The notes under the pieces: model-generated
The model's database searches: none
The model's input: the letters and a program-made list of their open reading frames with translations, nothing else
What the model was told of the DNA's origin: nothing
Origin: JAPPHY01 sp965247535
GTDB lineage: Bacteria > Chloroflexota > Dehalococcoidia > Lucifugimonadales > UBA2985
Direction of reading: 5' to 3'
Assembly: GCA_965247535.1 (NCBI GenBank)
Contig: OZ252018.1
Coordinates: 1,798,001-1,862,000 of the forward strand
Length of the DNA: 64,000 nt
Shown: positions 47,101-54,862 of the stretch, piece after piece
Layout of the letters: every line of letters begins with the position of its first letter
Numbering within the stretch: position 1 is the first letter of the stretch
Translations under genes and position numbers: made by a program

Positions 47101-47449
47101 GGTCAGCTTGGAACTGACGGCAGGTACCGCGGTCCTGGGAGACGACTTCCAAGCCGCCACGGGGACACTCACCATCCCCGCCGGGCAGACGTCCGCCGCC
47201 GGTACTTTAATCCTCACCGTACTGGACGACAACATCGCCGAGGGCAGCGAGACCCTGAAGGTCGCAGGCGAGGCGCCGGGAAGCATCCAGGTGACTCCTG
47301 TGGCGGTGACCATTCTGGACAATGACACGGAGCCGAACGGGATAGGGCTTTCAGCAATCACCGGCGCCCTGGATGAGGCGGGGGCGCCGTCACCATCCCG
47401 GTGCAGGCAACACTGCTGGGAGGCGGGACCCGGAGCTAGGATACGCTGA
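44138..47449 (+). CDS. Giant Calx-beta protein, segment 7
   Basis: The longest open piece, about 1,080 meaningful residues with roughly nine domains of the classical ~110-residue Calx-beta type: SGVDYTAASGTLNFAIGETE, DEDDETFNLVLSNPSELTLG, VGEQQKTFSVILENDR, DRDETFTVQLSNPSQYTT, AEGDETTFTVTLNGAVTEEP and EGDETFLVELDEAMF. The acidic turn motifs (DDELDEDDETF) are the calcium-site positions of the family. Protein signal is lost near 47390. Confidence 0.78.
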   Translation: MPGARPPLLSPLPTLDDAIDEADGSITVEILRAPVHTQGPTETVDDQYGYRHYDYPGSRWEDYTATTGVTDNELPAISVEDASAYENGGTIEFSVSLERPNTENASSVDWATSDDGSTAAATSGVDYTAASGTLNFAIGETEKTVTVTLLDDELDEDDETFNLVLSNPSELTLGDDTGTGAIKDNDLAFGVVFWAPAIIHYEEGDTVRVPFRCLVPLDPDGVVTTEDDCFYAGGTECFHPDINPDPGIGPLTVNLEITQEGDFIFGAIPNSVTSPAGEGRTFLELTTVDDSTVEADGAVIVRILQGSGYAPLLLGSIGGRPTTNPIRTHNVYDNDLTFSIDDAQAGESAGQLDFTVSLNVPATKQVTIDAATVDGDATSHAYVTATSLGKDFDARTETINFEVGEQQKTFSVILENDRIHDRDETFTVQLSNPSQYTTLADDTAVGTIQDDEAAMVASVSRTYSIVNENQAGPVRFNVELAHANTIASERNPAVAWQVVAGTATEGLDYQETGGKVTFPLGTTSGIIEVNLVDDNLLEQELETFTVKLIATGTRLVEISPAGNSFETSIRDNESLIAAIVANAESVAEGDETTFTVTLNGAVTEEPVSVEFEAAGTASAALDYGTPTGNLEFPPGNITGNEGTLLIPAGQYQGTITYPIRTDSVQDGDETLEVGLFAVTSGARSLSISQTQSEATTTILDQDSLTVSIEGSPSVLEGGVATFTIRMSTTDDEAVSVGWSTRQAGDTRGPEETATPGMDFTAQSGTVAIPTGSTSATFTVQTTQDTLVEGDETFLVELDEAMFASTNPPEMIPLGVTSTHGTIVDNDTAPTGLTITVDPNNVAEDAGATDLSVTVALDGTTQFPTDTPVTVEMVNRPGVANNAELGVDYTATTSSTVIPAGDSSVTTTVTITPVDDTYSEATEIARLSAKSLALAVSAATRVNITDNDVEPIEVSLAVSPDTINESATSVSLSVTATLVGQSSRQIDTVVSLELTAGTAVLGDDFQAATGTLTIPAGQTSAAGTLILTVLDDNIAEGSETLKVAGEAPGSIQVTPVAVTILDNDTEPNGIGLSAITGALDEAGAPSPSRCRQHCWEAGPGARIR

Positions 47450-47520
47450 TAGCGCTAAGCGTCGCGGGCATCACGGCGACGGCTACCGACGACTACACGG
47501 CGTCCTGGAACCCCGCGGTC

Positions 47521-47982
47521 TTGACCATACCCGCGGGCGATTTCGATGCCACCGCGACCCTGACCCTGATCCTGGTTGACGACACCATTCACGAGGACCC
47601 GGAGCAACTGGCCGTGCGCGGCGACAACTCCGACCCCGGACTGCCGTTGAATGGGGTCCGGCTCATCATAGTGGACAATGACCCCGCACCAACGGCAGTC
47701 ATCCTCTCGCTGAGCGACGACACCCTGCCGGAGTCCGGCAACCACCTGCCGGACATCTACGCGACCCTCGTTGGGGACAGCACGCTGACCTACGATATCG
47801 AGATCAGCATCACCATTGGGAACTCAGCCCTCCGGGCCCAACCGTACGGCGGAGGACTGCTGGCCCCGTTGACCATAGCCGCAGAGGAGTCCACTGGCGA
47901 ATCATTCATGTCCCTGAGAGATACCGATGACGATGTTGAGGATGCAGACGAAACCATAGAAATCCACGGCACCACCAACTAA
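47521..47982 (+). CDS. Giant Calx-beta protein, segment 8
   Basis: The protein signal in this frame starts about 47395 (AVTIPVQATLLGGG), is interrupted by TAG at 47437, and continues as DTLIALSVAGITATATDDYT, IPAGDFDATATLTLILVDDT and LPESGNHLPDIYATLVGDS. It ends at TAA 47980-47982; the next codons in the same frame continue the repeat pattern. Confidence 0.65.
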   Translation: MTIPAGDFDATATLTLILVDDTIHEDPEQLAVRGDNSDPGLPLNGVRLIIVDNDPAPTAVILSLSDDTLPESGNHLPDIYATLVGDSTLTYDIEISITIGNSALRAQPYGGGLLAPLTIAAEESTGESFMSLRDTDDDVEDADETIEIHGTTN

Positions 47983-47994
47983 CCCGGGCTGATC

Positions 47995-50874
47995 GTGAAC
48001 CCCGCCCGTGTAACGATAGTAAACGACGACACCTCCGGCATATCCCTCTCCAAGGACTCCCTCACCGTCCGGGAGGGAAGGACAAGCCCATACGCGGTCT
48101 GGCTGGACTCGGAGCCCACCGGGACCGTCACGGTAACCGTTGACGTCCCGGCGAACGCCGGGTTCACCGTGAACCCCGGAACCCTCACATTCACCCCCCA
48201 GAGTTGGGGAACACAGCAGGTATTCGTCAGGGGCACTCTGGACCTGGACGGCGACGACGAACCGCCGGCGGTGATCACCCATTCCATCAGTAGCCCCGAC
48301 CTCAAGTACGACGGCGCCGCCGCCGGCAGCGTGACGGTAACGGTGCGGGACATCTCCGCCGCCCAGGTAACGGTATCCCCCACCGAACTGACCATCAACG
48401 AGGGCGGGACCGGTACCTACACGGTCTCTCTGGACACCGAGCCGCCCGGTGACGTGACCGTGACCATCGGCGGCGCCGGAACGGCCCTCACTCTGGACAG
48501 CGACACCCTCACCTTCACCACAATCAACTGGGGCACAGCCCAGAACGTGACGGTCACCGCGAACGAGGACGACAACGCCGCCCAGGACTCCCACACCCTC
48601 ACCCACACGGTGAGCGGAGGGGGATACGACGGGATAACGGTCGATGATGTCGTGGCAACCGTCACCGACAACGACACCGCCGGCGTCACCATCGAGCCCA
48701 CGGCGATCACGGTCGTCGCCGGCAGGAGCAACGAATACACAATTGTGCTGGACACGGAACCGACGGGCAACGTGGTGGTGTTCGCCCAAGGCTATGCGGG
48801 CACGGGCCTGGATGCGGACGATCCAGTGCCGGTCTTCAACGACACGAACTGGAGCACCCCACAGACGGTGGAGCTGACGGCGCTCCCGGACGCCGCCAGG
48901 GCCACGGTGAGTATCAACCACATTGCGGCCAATGGGGGCTACGACGGCGTCCTGGTGGACGACGTGATGTTGACCCTGCTCGCTGCGCCAAACGGGGCGC
49001 TGGTGCAGATCGGAGTCACGACATCGGACCAGGACCTGACGGTGGGAGAAGGCCAGAGCGAGACCTACACCGTGGTGCTGGGCCACAGGCCAGCCGGCGA
49101 CGTAACCGTCACCCTGGGAGGCGTCAGCAACACCGACCTAACGTTGAGCGACAGCACGCTGACCTTCACCCAGACCAACTGGAATGCTGCGCAGACAGTA
49201 ACGGTGACGGCGGCCCACGACGGCGATGCCCTGGACGACACGGTGACGATCACGCACACCGTGGCCTCGGCCGACGACACCGCAGGCGTCACTATCTCCG
49301 AGACCTCGCTGACCATCCTGGAAGGAAACACCGGCACCTATACCGTGGTACTTCGTACCCAGCCGGCAGGAAACGTCACCGTGGCCATCGGCGGCGGCGG
49401 AACCGACGTGTCGCTCGACAAGACCACGCTGACCTTCACGGACCAGAACTGGAGCACGGCCCAGACGGTAACGGTCACAGCGACCGACGACGCAATCGAC
49501 GAAGAGAGCGAGAGTTTCACCCTCACGCACACCGTGAGCAGCACTGCCGACACGGACTACAACGGGATCACCACCGGGAGCGTTACCGTCTCGATCACCG
49601 ACAACGACACCGCGGGGGTGACCATCAACCCCACCACGCTGACCGTAACCGAGGGAGGGACTAACACCTACACCATCGTGTTGGCCAGCCAGCCCGCCGG
49701 GGACGTCACGGTAATGGTCAATGACCCCACGGACAACACCGACGTGACCACCGACCCAGCCAGCATCACCTTCACGACTACCGATTGGAACACGGCCCGG
49801 ACGGTCACGGTAACCGCCTCCCAGGACGGGGACGCAGCCGATGAGATCGCTACCATCACTCACTCGGTCGCATCCGCAAGTGACACCAACTACCAGGCCA
49901 TTAGTACCGACGACATGGCCGTCACCCTGGAGGACGACGCACCGGACACCGTGACCGTGAACTTCAAGGAAGCTGCCTACGACGCGGACGAAGGCGCCTC
50001 AGTGGACGTCACGGTGACCCTGGACAACGACCCGGAAAGGACCATAACGGTGCCCCTGACCCACATGGGGCAGGGCGGGGCCACCAGCGCCGACTACTCA
50101 CGCGTGCCCGGAAACGTGACGTTCGAGAGCGGGGACACCGAGAAGACCTTCAGTTTCGCAATCACCGCCGACGATGTCGACGACGACGCTGAGTCGGTGA
50201 AACTTGGTTTCGTGAACCTGCCCACCGGAGTGTCGGAAGGGAGCATAGACGAGACGGTAGTCTCCATCATTGACGACGATGTCCCGTCCGTCACAGTCAG
50301 CTTCGAGCAAGCAAGGTACACCGCTACTGAAGGCGGCACGGTGGACGTCAAGGTGAAACTGAACGCCGACCCGGAGCGGACGGTGACCATCCTGATCACG
50401 AAGACCAACCAGGACGGGGCCACCAGCGCGGACTATTCCGGCGTCCCGGAGAACGTCGTCTTCAACTCTGGAGACACGGAGAGGACCATAACCTTCCAGG
50501 CCACTGCCGACAGCGTTGACGACGACGACGAGAGCGTCAGGCTGACGTTCGGAACCCTCCCGGACCAGGTGTCTGCCGGCACAACCAGCGATACGGTGGT
50601 CTCCATCACGGACGACGACGTGCCGGCAGTGACGTTTAATTTCCAGCAGGCGACGTACACGGTGAACGAGGGGAGTTCCATCAACATCACGGCCACCATC
50701 AGCCCCGACCCGGAGAGGACGGTGAGGATCCCTCTGAGCGTCGCAAACCAGGACGGAGCCACCAACGACGACCATTCCCTGGTGCCGGGGGGGGGGGGGG
50801 GGGGAGGCGATCACGTTCAATGCGGGGAACCTGAGCAGAATATTCTCCTTCCAAGCGGATCAGGACACCACTGA
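47995..50874 (+). CDS. Giant Calx-beta protein, segment 9
   Basis: In frame with segment 8. Six modules of ~108 residues have the pattern VTV.EGGT.TYTVVL...P.GDVTV, then LTFT..NW..AQTVTVTA..D (48025-49930). They are followed by modules of ~112 residues with PERTVTI.......GATSADYSGVP.NV.FNSGDTE (from 49950). Two different tandem repeat families therefore lie side by side. Protein signal ends at the G18 tract (50787-50804). Confidence 0.78.
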   Translation: MNPARVTIVNDDTSGISLSKDSLTVREGRTSPYAVWLDSEPTGTVTVTVDVPANAGFTVNPGTLTFTPQSWGTQQVFVRGTLDLDGDDEPPAVITHSISSPDLKYDGAAAGSVTVTVRDISAAQVTVSPTELTINEGGTGTYTVSLDTEPPGDVTVTIGGAGTALTLDSDTLTFTTINWGTAQNVTVTANEDDNAAQDSHTLTHTVSGGGYDGITVDDVVATVTDNDTAGVTIEPTAITVVAGRSNEYTIVLDTEPTGNVVVFAQGYAGTGLDADDPVPVFNDTNWSTPQTVELTALPDAARATVSINHIAANGGYDGVLVDDVMLTLLAAPNGALVQIGVTTSDQDLTVGEGQSETYTVVLGHRPAGDVTVTLGGVSNTDLTLSDSTLTFTQTNWNAAQTVTVTAAHDGDALDDTVTITHTVASADDTAGVTISETSLTILEGNTGTYTVVLRTQPAGNVTVAIGGGGTDVSLDKTTLTFTDQNWSTAQTVTVTATDDAIDEESESFTLTHTVSSTADTDYNGITTGSVTVSITDNDTAGVTINPTTLTVTEGGTNTYTIVLASQPAGDVTVMVNDPTDNTDVTTDPASITFTTTDWNTARTVTVTASQDGDAADEIATITHSVASASDTNYQAISTDDMAVTLEDDAPDTVTVNFKEAAYDADEGASVDVTVTLDNDPERTITVPLTHMGQGGATSADYSRVPGNVTFESGDTEKTFSFAITADDVDDDAESVKLGFVNLPTGVSEGSIDETVVSIIDDDVPSVTVSFEQARYTATEGGTVDVKVKLNADPERTVTILITKTNQDGATSADYSGVPENVVFNSGDTERTITFQATADSVDDDDESVRLTFGTLPDQVSAGTTSDTVVSITDDDVPAVTFNFQQATYTVNEGSSINITATISPDPERTVRIPLSVANQDGATNDDHSLVPGGGGGGGDHVQCGEPEQNILLPSGSGHH
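50787..50804 (+). repeat. G18 homopolymer at a frame break in the giant gene
   Basis: Eighteen G residues after NDDHSLVP. The upstream frame fails after it, while the frame one base later resumes the repeat (EAITFNAGNLSRIFSFQADQ). Lengths of 17, 14 or 20 G would join the frames. Confidence 0.9.
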
Positions 50875-50983
50875 CGATGACGGGGAGAGCGTCAAGATCA
50901 GCTTTGATGCCCTTCCCACAGGGGTAACCGCTGGGACCACCAGCGAGACTGTAGTCTCGATCACCGACGACGACGTCCCGTCC

Positions 50984-52867
50984 GTGACGGTCAGCTACGA
51001 GCAGTCGACGTACACCGTGACCGAGGGCAGCAGTGTGACGGTGAAGGTGAAGGTGAAGCTGAACGTTGACCCGGAGCGGACGGTGACCATTCCCGTCACC
51101 AAGGCCAACCAGAGCGGGGCCACCAGCGCCGACTACTCGGGAGTGCCCGGGAACGTCACCTTCAACTCTGGAGACACGGAGAAGACCTTCAGCTTCGCCG
51201 CGGCCACCGACTCCGACAACGACGACGGGGAGAGCGTGAAGCTCACCTTCGGCACCATGCCCACCGGAGTGTCGGAAGGGACCGTCAATGAGACGGTGGT
51301 CTCCATCACCGATGACGACGATACCACGCCCGCGACGCTCATATCGGTCCAGGTGTCCTTCGGCGGGTACGCCTACGCCGTGCCTGAAGGCAGTTCCGTG
51401 GGAGTCACCATGAACCTCAGCAACGATCCCGAGAGGACCGTCACCATCCCCATTACCATCACGCGGCTGGGCGGTGCAAGCGACGACGACTACAGCGGGG
51501 TGCCGGAAAACGTGACATTCAACAGCGGGGTCACCCAGACGAGTTTTACCTTCAGCGCCACCCAGGACTCGGTCCAAGACAGCGGGGAATCGGTCAGGCT
51601 GACCTTAGGAGACCTTCCCGACGGAGTGACGGCGGGCAGCCCAGCCGAGGCCAACTTCTCCATCACCGAAGGCGTGGGGGTGAGTTTCGACATGGCAACC
51701 TACGTTGCCACCGAGGGCGGATCGGATGCGACGGTGACCGTGGAGCTGAGCAACCCAGCCCCCAGGCAGGTGGTCATCTCCCTGACCGCTGAGGGCCGCA
51801 ATGGTGCGATTCCGACTGACTGGTCCGGAGTACCGGAAGGGTTGACCTTCAACGCTGGCGACACCTCCAAAACCTTTACTTTCGTTGTGGTTGACGACTT
51901 CGTCGAGGACGACGGGGAAATGGTTGAGCTTGGCTTCGGCACCCTGCCGTCCGGGTTCGCCCCAGGGTCGCCGTCCACGGCCAGGGTCACCATGATGAAC
52001 GACAACCCGCCCCTCTCTGACCCGGTCCAGACCCGGTGCCCTGGTGACTCCGGAGAGAGAATAGTCATGGTGGGGCACGGAGAGATAAGCCAAGCGGTCG
52101 AGAGTGAATTCTGGCGGGTCGAGCTGGACCCTGGGCGGTTCTACGTTGTAGAGGTGCTGGGGATGAACGACCCATCGGACGTTATGGGCGAGAGCAACCC
52201 CGGAAACTTGACCCTGAGCGACCCGCACCTGTTGGCAGTATGGAGCGGGGACGGGTCTGAGCGGATGAGGAGAGTGGGGATCAACAGCCACGCGAGGTTG
52301 GTGCTGGAAAGGGCCAGCGACCCGTCAGGCTTCCAACAGTTCGAAGTGCAGTCATTCGGAGGGAACACAGGGACATACCAGATTAAGGTCCGGGTCAACA
52401 ACATCTGCTACATGAATGGCAACAAGGCGATTTACATGTACGCGGGAGGACCGGACGGGTATTTGTGGGACGTTCCGGCAGACAGTAACACCCGGAACAC
52501 ACTTCGCCCGCACCCTCTGCAGAACATACAGATACATAACCTCCTAGGAGACAACGAGGATTGGTACTGGGAGTCGGAACCGGACGAGGACTGGTACAAG
52601 ATCGAAGGCGTTAAGGATGACCGGGAATACACCCTAGAGGTGTGGACTCCGGACGAATTGCCTGCAAAGCACCAGGCAACCCGGTTGAAAATCCTCGGGA
52701 TCTTCGACAGCAACGGAATAGAGGTCCCAGTTACATCGATCTCCGGCAGCGAGAAGAGGGTGAGCGTCACCTTCCAGCCGTATAACACGGAGGTATTCTA
52801 TGTTTCCGTCGGGTCTGATTCTTCAGACCGGACCGGCGTTTACCGGATCAGGATTTCGGAGGTTTGA
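50984..52867 (+). CDS. Giant Calx-beta protein, segment 10 and C-terminal module
   Basis: Protein signal starts at 50804. It holds the last ~112-residue modules (VSYEQSTYTVTEGSSVTVKV, PERTVTIPVTKANQ, FDMATYVATEGGSDATVTVE) and then, from about 52020, a C-terminal module: HARLVLERASDPSGFQQFEV, GNTGTYQIKVRVNNICYMNG, EPDEDWYKIEGVKDDREYTL, QATRLKILGIFDSNG, FYVSVGSDSSDRTGVYRIRI. This module also ends the secreted protein at 33603-34979. Ends at TGA 52867. Confidence 0.78.
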   Translation: MTVSYEQSTYTVTEGSSVTVKVKVKLNVDPERTVTIPVTKANQSGATSADYSGVPGNVTFNSGDTEKTFSFAAATDSDNDDGESVKLTFGTMPTGVSEGTVNETVVSITDDDDTTPATLISVQVSFGGYAYAVPEGSSVGVTMNLSNDPERTVTIPITITRLGGASDDDYSGVPENVTFNSGVTQTSFTFSATQDSVQDSGESVRLTLGDLPDGVTAGSPAEANFSITEGVGVSFDMATYVATEGGSDATVTVELSNPAPRQVVISLTAEGRNGAIPTDWSGVPEGLTFNAGDTSKTFTFVVVDDFVEDDGEMVELGFGTLPSGFAPGSPSTARVTMMNDNPPLSDPVQTRCPGDSGERIVMVGHGEISQAVESEFWRVELDPGRFYVVEVLGMNDPSDVMGESNPGNLTLSDPHLLAVWSGDGSERMRRVGINSHARLVLERASDPSGFQQFEVQSFGGNTGTYQIKVRVNNICYMNGNKAIYMYAGGPDGYLWDVPADSNTRNTLRPHPLQNIQIHNLLGDNEDWYWESEPDEDWYKIEGVKDDREYTLEVWTPDELPAKHQATRLKILGIFDSNGIEVPVTSISGSEKRVSVTFQPYNTEVFYVSVGSDSSDRTGVYRIRISEV

Positions 52868-53210
52868 CCCTGGGGAAAGCTCCAACCAGAGACGAGGGCC
52901 GGAGCCCCGGGAAGAACCTGACAAAACCAAGAAGGACCAACCCGACGGAGAGGAATCCTCGAGGAAGAGCATCGAACCCCAGAAGCAGAACTCCCCCGCC
53001 CAAGGAGTTCACGTCATCAGCGGCGCTGCCCAGGTCGGCCAGACGCTGACGGCGGACCCCTCGAAAATCGCCGACACTGACGGGTTGACCAATGTTTCCT
53101 ACAGCTTGCAGTGGATTGCCAACGACACTGACATATCGGGGGCGACGGGCTCAACCTACACCCTGGTTGACTCCGACGAGGGCAAGACAGTCGAGGTGAA
53201 GGTGTCCTTC
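52800..53210 (+). pseudogene. Ig-like domain fragment cut by an IS3-family element
   Basis: In a different frame from the adhesin end. A charged linker (PREEPDKTKKDQPDGEESSR) leads into VISGAAQVGQTLTADPSKIA, YSLQWIANDTDISGATGSTY and DEGKTVEVKVSF, an Ig-like surface domain common in repeat proteins. The domain is cut off exactly where the IS begins (53211). The rest is not found on the other side of the IS. Confidence 0.65.
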
Positions 53211-53320
53211 TGTAGGTTGTCAGCGACAATGGGACACTGGAACGGGCAGAAAAACCCGAGAGATAGGAGGTTGGGTGAGCTCCCTGGATGAGGTAGAGTA
53301 CTTCATAGAGAGGAGCAACA

Positions 53321-53611
53321 ATGTCCCAGACAGAGACAGACAAGGCAGTGGCCGCAGAGGAGCGGACGGAGGAGACGAGGTCCTTCGTGCGCACGGTGAA
53401 GGCTGCTGCCCGGCGCAAGTACACTCCGGAGGAGAAGGTCCGCATCGTGCTGGAGGGATTCCGCCGGGAGGTCACAGTGAGTGACCTATGCCGGCGTGAG
53501 GGGATCAAGCCCCACTCCTACTATACATGGACGAAGGAGTTCATGGAGGCTGGGAAGGAGCGACTGACCCGCGACATGGTGCGGGACGCCAGCAGGAGGT
53601 TCAGGGACTGA
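53321..53611 (+). CDS. IS3-family transposase OrfA
   Basis: 96 residues. The helix-turn-helix is seen as YTPEEKVRIVLEGFRREVTV, SDLCRREGIKPHSYYTWTKE, then a leucine-zipper-like end EFMEAGKERLTRDMVRDASR. It binds the IS ends in the OrfAB complex. ATG 53321 is preceded by GAGGAG. Confidence 0.85.
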   Translation: MSQTETDKAVAAEERTEETRSFVRTVKAAARRKYTPEEKVRIVLEGFRREVTVSDLCRREGIKPHSYYTWTKEFMEAGKERLTRDMVRDASRRFRD

Positions 53612-54728
53612 GGCGAGAGAACGTGGATTTGAAGCAGCCGGTCGTCGATCTGTCCCTGGAGGGATACCGCCTCAAAAAAACGGCTATACCGATGCCCCAC
53701 GACGACGCCGGTACCAGAGGATGAGCGCCGTGGAGAAGGCGGAAGTCCTCGAAAAGATTGCCGCCTCCTACACCCAAGCGTAAGGTCGTGCGAGAGGTTG
53801 GAGTCCCCAGGAGCACCTACTACCGGTGGTTGAGGCGGAGTGAGCAGGGAGAACTGGAGGATGATGCAGGAGGAGGCAGGCCACCATGGAACAAGCTGAC
53901 CTCTCTGGAAGTCTGCCACGTTCTGTCGGCGGCCAGGGAGATGCCGGAGCTGAGTCCACGCCAGCTGGCCTCGTGGGTCACAGACAACGTGGGGTTCTCG
54001 GCGTCGGAGTCCACGGAGTACCGCATCCTGAGGATGGCGGGACTGGTGAAGAGGCCTGAGATGAGACCGGCTGCGGCCAAGGAGTGCCACCGGAAATCCA
54101 CGGTCCCCCACCGGATGTGGGCGACCGACGCCTCCTACTTCAGGGTGGTGGGCTGGGGCTACTACTTCCTGGTCACCGTCATGGATGACTACTCCCGATT
54201 CATCCCTTCGGCAAGCTCAGGACAGGCCTGGCCTGGAGGCTTCAGAGGGACATGACCTCCGACTAGCTCACCGAGGTGGTGCAGGAGGCCGTGGACAGGA
54301 CTGGCATGGACCAGGTCCCCGTAACGGACCGCACCGGGCTGCTGAGCGACAACGGACCGGGTTGCGTGTCAAGGGCCTTCAGGGACTACCTGGGCATAGT
54401 GGGCATCAGGCACATACTCGCTGCTCCCTTCCACCCTCAGACCAATGGGAAGCTGGAACGGTACCATCAGACCCTCAAGCGGGACGTGAACCAGTTGCCT
54501 TATGAGCTGCCCTCAGACCTGGAGGCGGCCATCGTAGCCTTCGTCAGCTACTACAACTACCGGCGCTATCACAAGGCCCTGGGGAACGTGACGCCGTCCG
54601 ACGTGCTCAGGGGTAAACGAGAAGTGATCTTGCGCCGGAGGAAGGAGCTGAAGACTCAGACAATGGAACGGCGGAGACAGCACAACAGGGCCCTCAGGAA
54701 GCTTACCAGACCTTCATCCAACCCATGA
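53612..54728 (+). pseudogene. IS3-family transposase OrfB, multiply broken
   Basis: The integrase core is spread over several frames: RRENVDLKQPVVDLSLEGYR (53612-53724), VPRSTYYRWLRRSEQGELED to YYFLVTVMDDYSRFI (53758-54203), and VVQEAVDRTGMDQVPVTDRT to the end (54276-54728). The DDE residues are visible: WATDASYF, LLSDNGPG, NGKLERYHQTLK. Breaks: two shifts near 53725-53760, a 23-bp insertion at about 54207-54229 that resembles the dispersed repeat (CCTTCGGCAAGCTCAGGACA), and TAG 54264-54266. Confidence 0.8.
54205..54230 (+). repeat. Dispersed repeat half-unit inside the IS3 transposase
   Basis: CCCTTCGGCAAGCTCAGGAC lies between codons for YSRFI and AWRLQRDM, which are contiguous in related proteins. 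It is the core of the CTTCGACAAGCTCAGG family. Confidence 0.65.
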
Positions 54729-54771
54729 TCTCTCGGGTCTCAAAGTGTGCCACTTTTGCTGGTTGCCAACA

Positions 54772-54801
54772 GCCAGAAAAGGGGTCGACCCCTTTTCTGG
54801 C
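54772..54801. repeat. Perfect 30-bp palindrome at the IS3 right end
   Basis: GCCAGAAAAGGGGTC followed by its exact reverse complement GACCCCTTTTCTGGC, starting at the base after the IS right inverted repeat. As RNA it would form a 13-bp or longer hairpin in either direction and could stop transcription coming from both sides. Confidence 0.85.
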
Positions 54802-54862
54802 CGTCAACTTGCGCTCCGTGCAATAGCTGCTATGGTTCCCTGGCCGAAGGCGGGATCCCCAC

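Larger units (their letters stand above)
38267..52867 (+). pseudogene. Giant secreted Calx-beta repeat adhesin, about 4,860 codons, broken into segments
   Basis: A single signal peptide at the 5' end, more than 25 repeated beta-domains in the same orientation, and one C-terminal module at 52867 suggest one ancestral gene of 14.6 kb. Reading continuity is broken by single-base shifts near 38660, 39740, 40821, 42290, 42375, 42525, 43555, 44160, 47390 and 50787-50804, and by in-frame TAG 47437-47439 and TAA 47980-47982. The domains carry the Calx-beta acidic motif (ITDDD, VTDND) between strands, which binds calcium in known members. The likely role is calcium-dependent adhesion or biofilm matrix. 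Segments are listed separately. Confidence 0.75.
53211..54771 (+). mobile_element. IS3-family insertion sequence with imperfect inverted repeats
   Basis: 1,561 bp. The left end TGTAGGTTGTCAGCGACAAT and the right end, read inward, TGTTGGCAACCAGCAAAAGT continue as GGGACACT/GGCACACT; about 20 of 33 positions match. Two overlapping transposase genes lie inside, orfA intact and orfB broken. No target duplication is visible, so one flank may have been rearranged. Confidence 0.75.

Noticed and set aside
47902..49086. Long antisense open frames opposite the adhesin (for example 394 codons at 47902-49086)
   Set aside because: His/Arg/Val-rich shadows of a GC-rich repeat region; no motif or ribosome site.
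36311..54266. Several in-frame TAG codons (degV, adhesin, IS3 OrfB) as possible stop-codon recoding
   Set aside because: Intact genes such as groEL and argC end with TAG, and the other breaks use TAA, TGA and frameshifts, so gene decay or sequence error explains them better.
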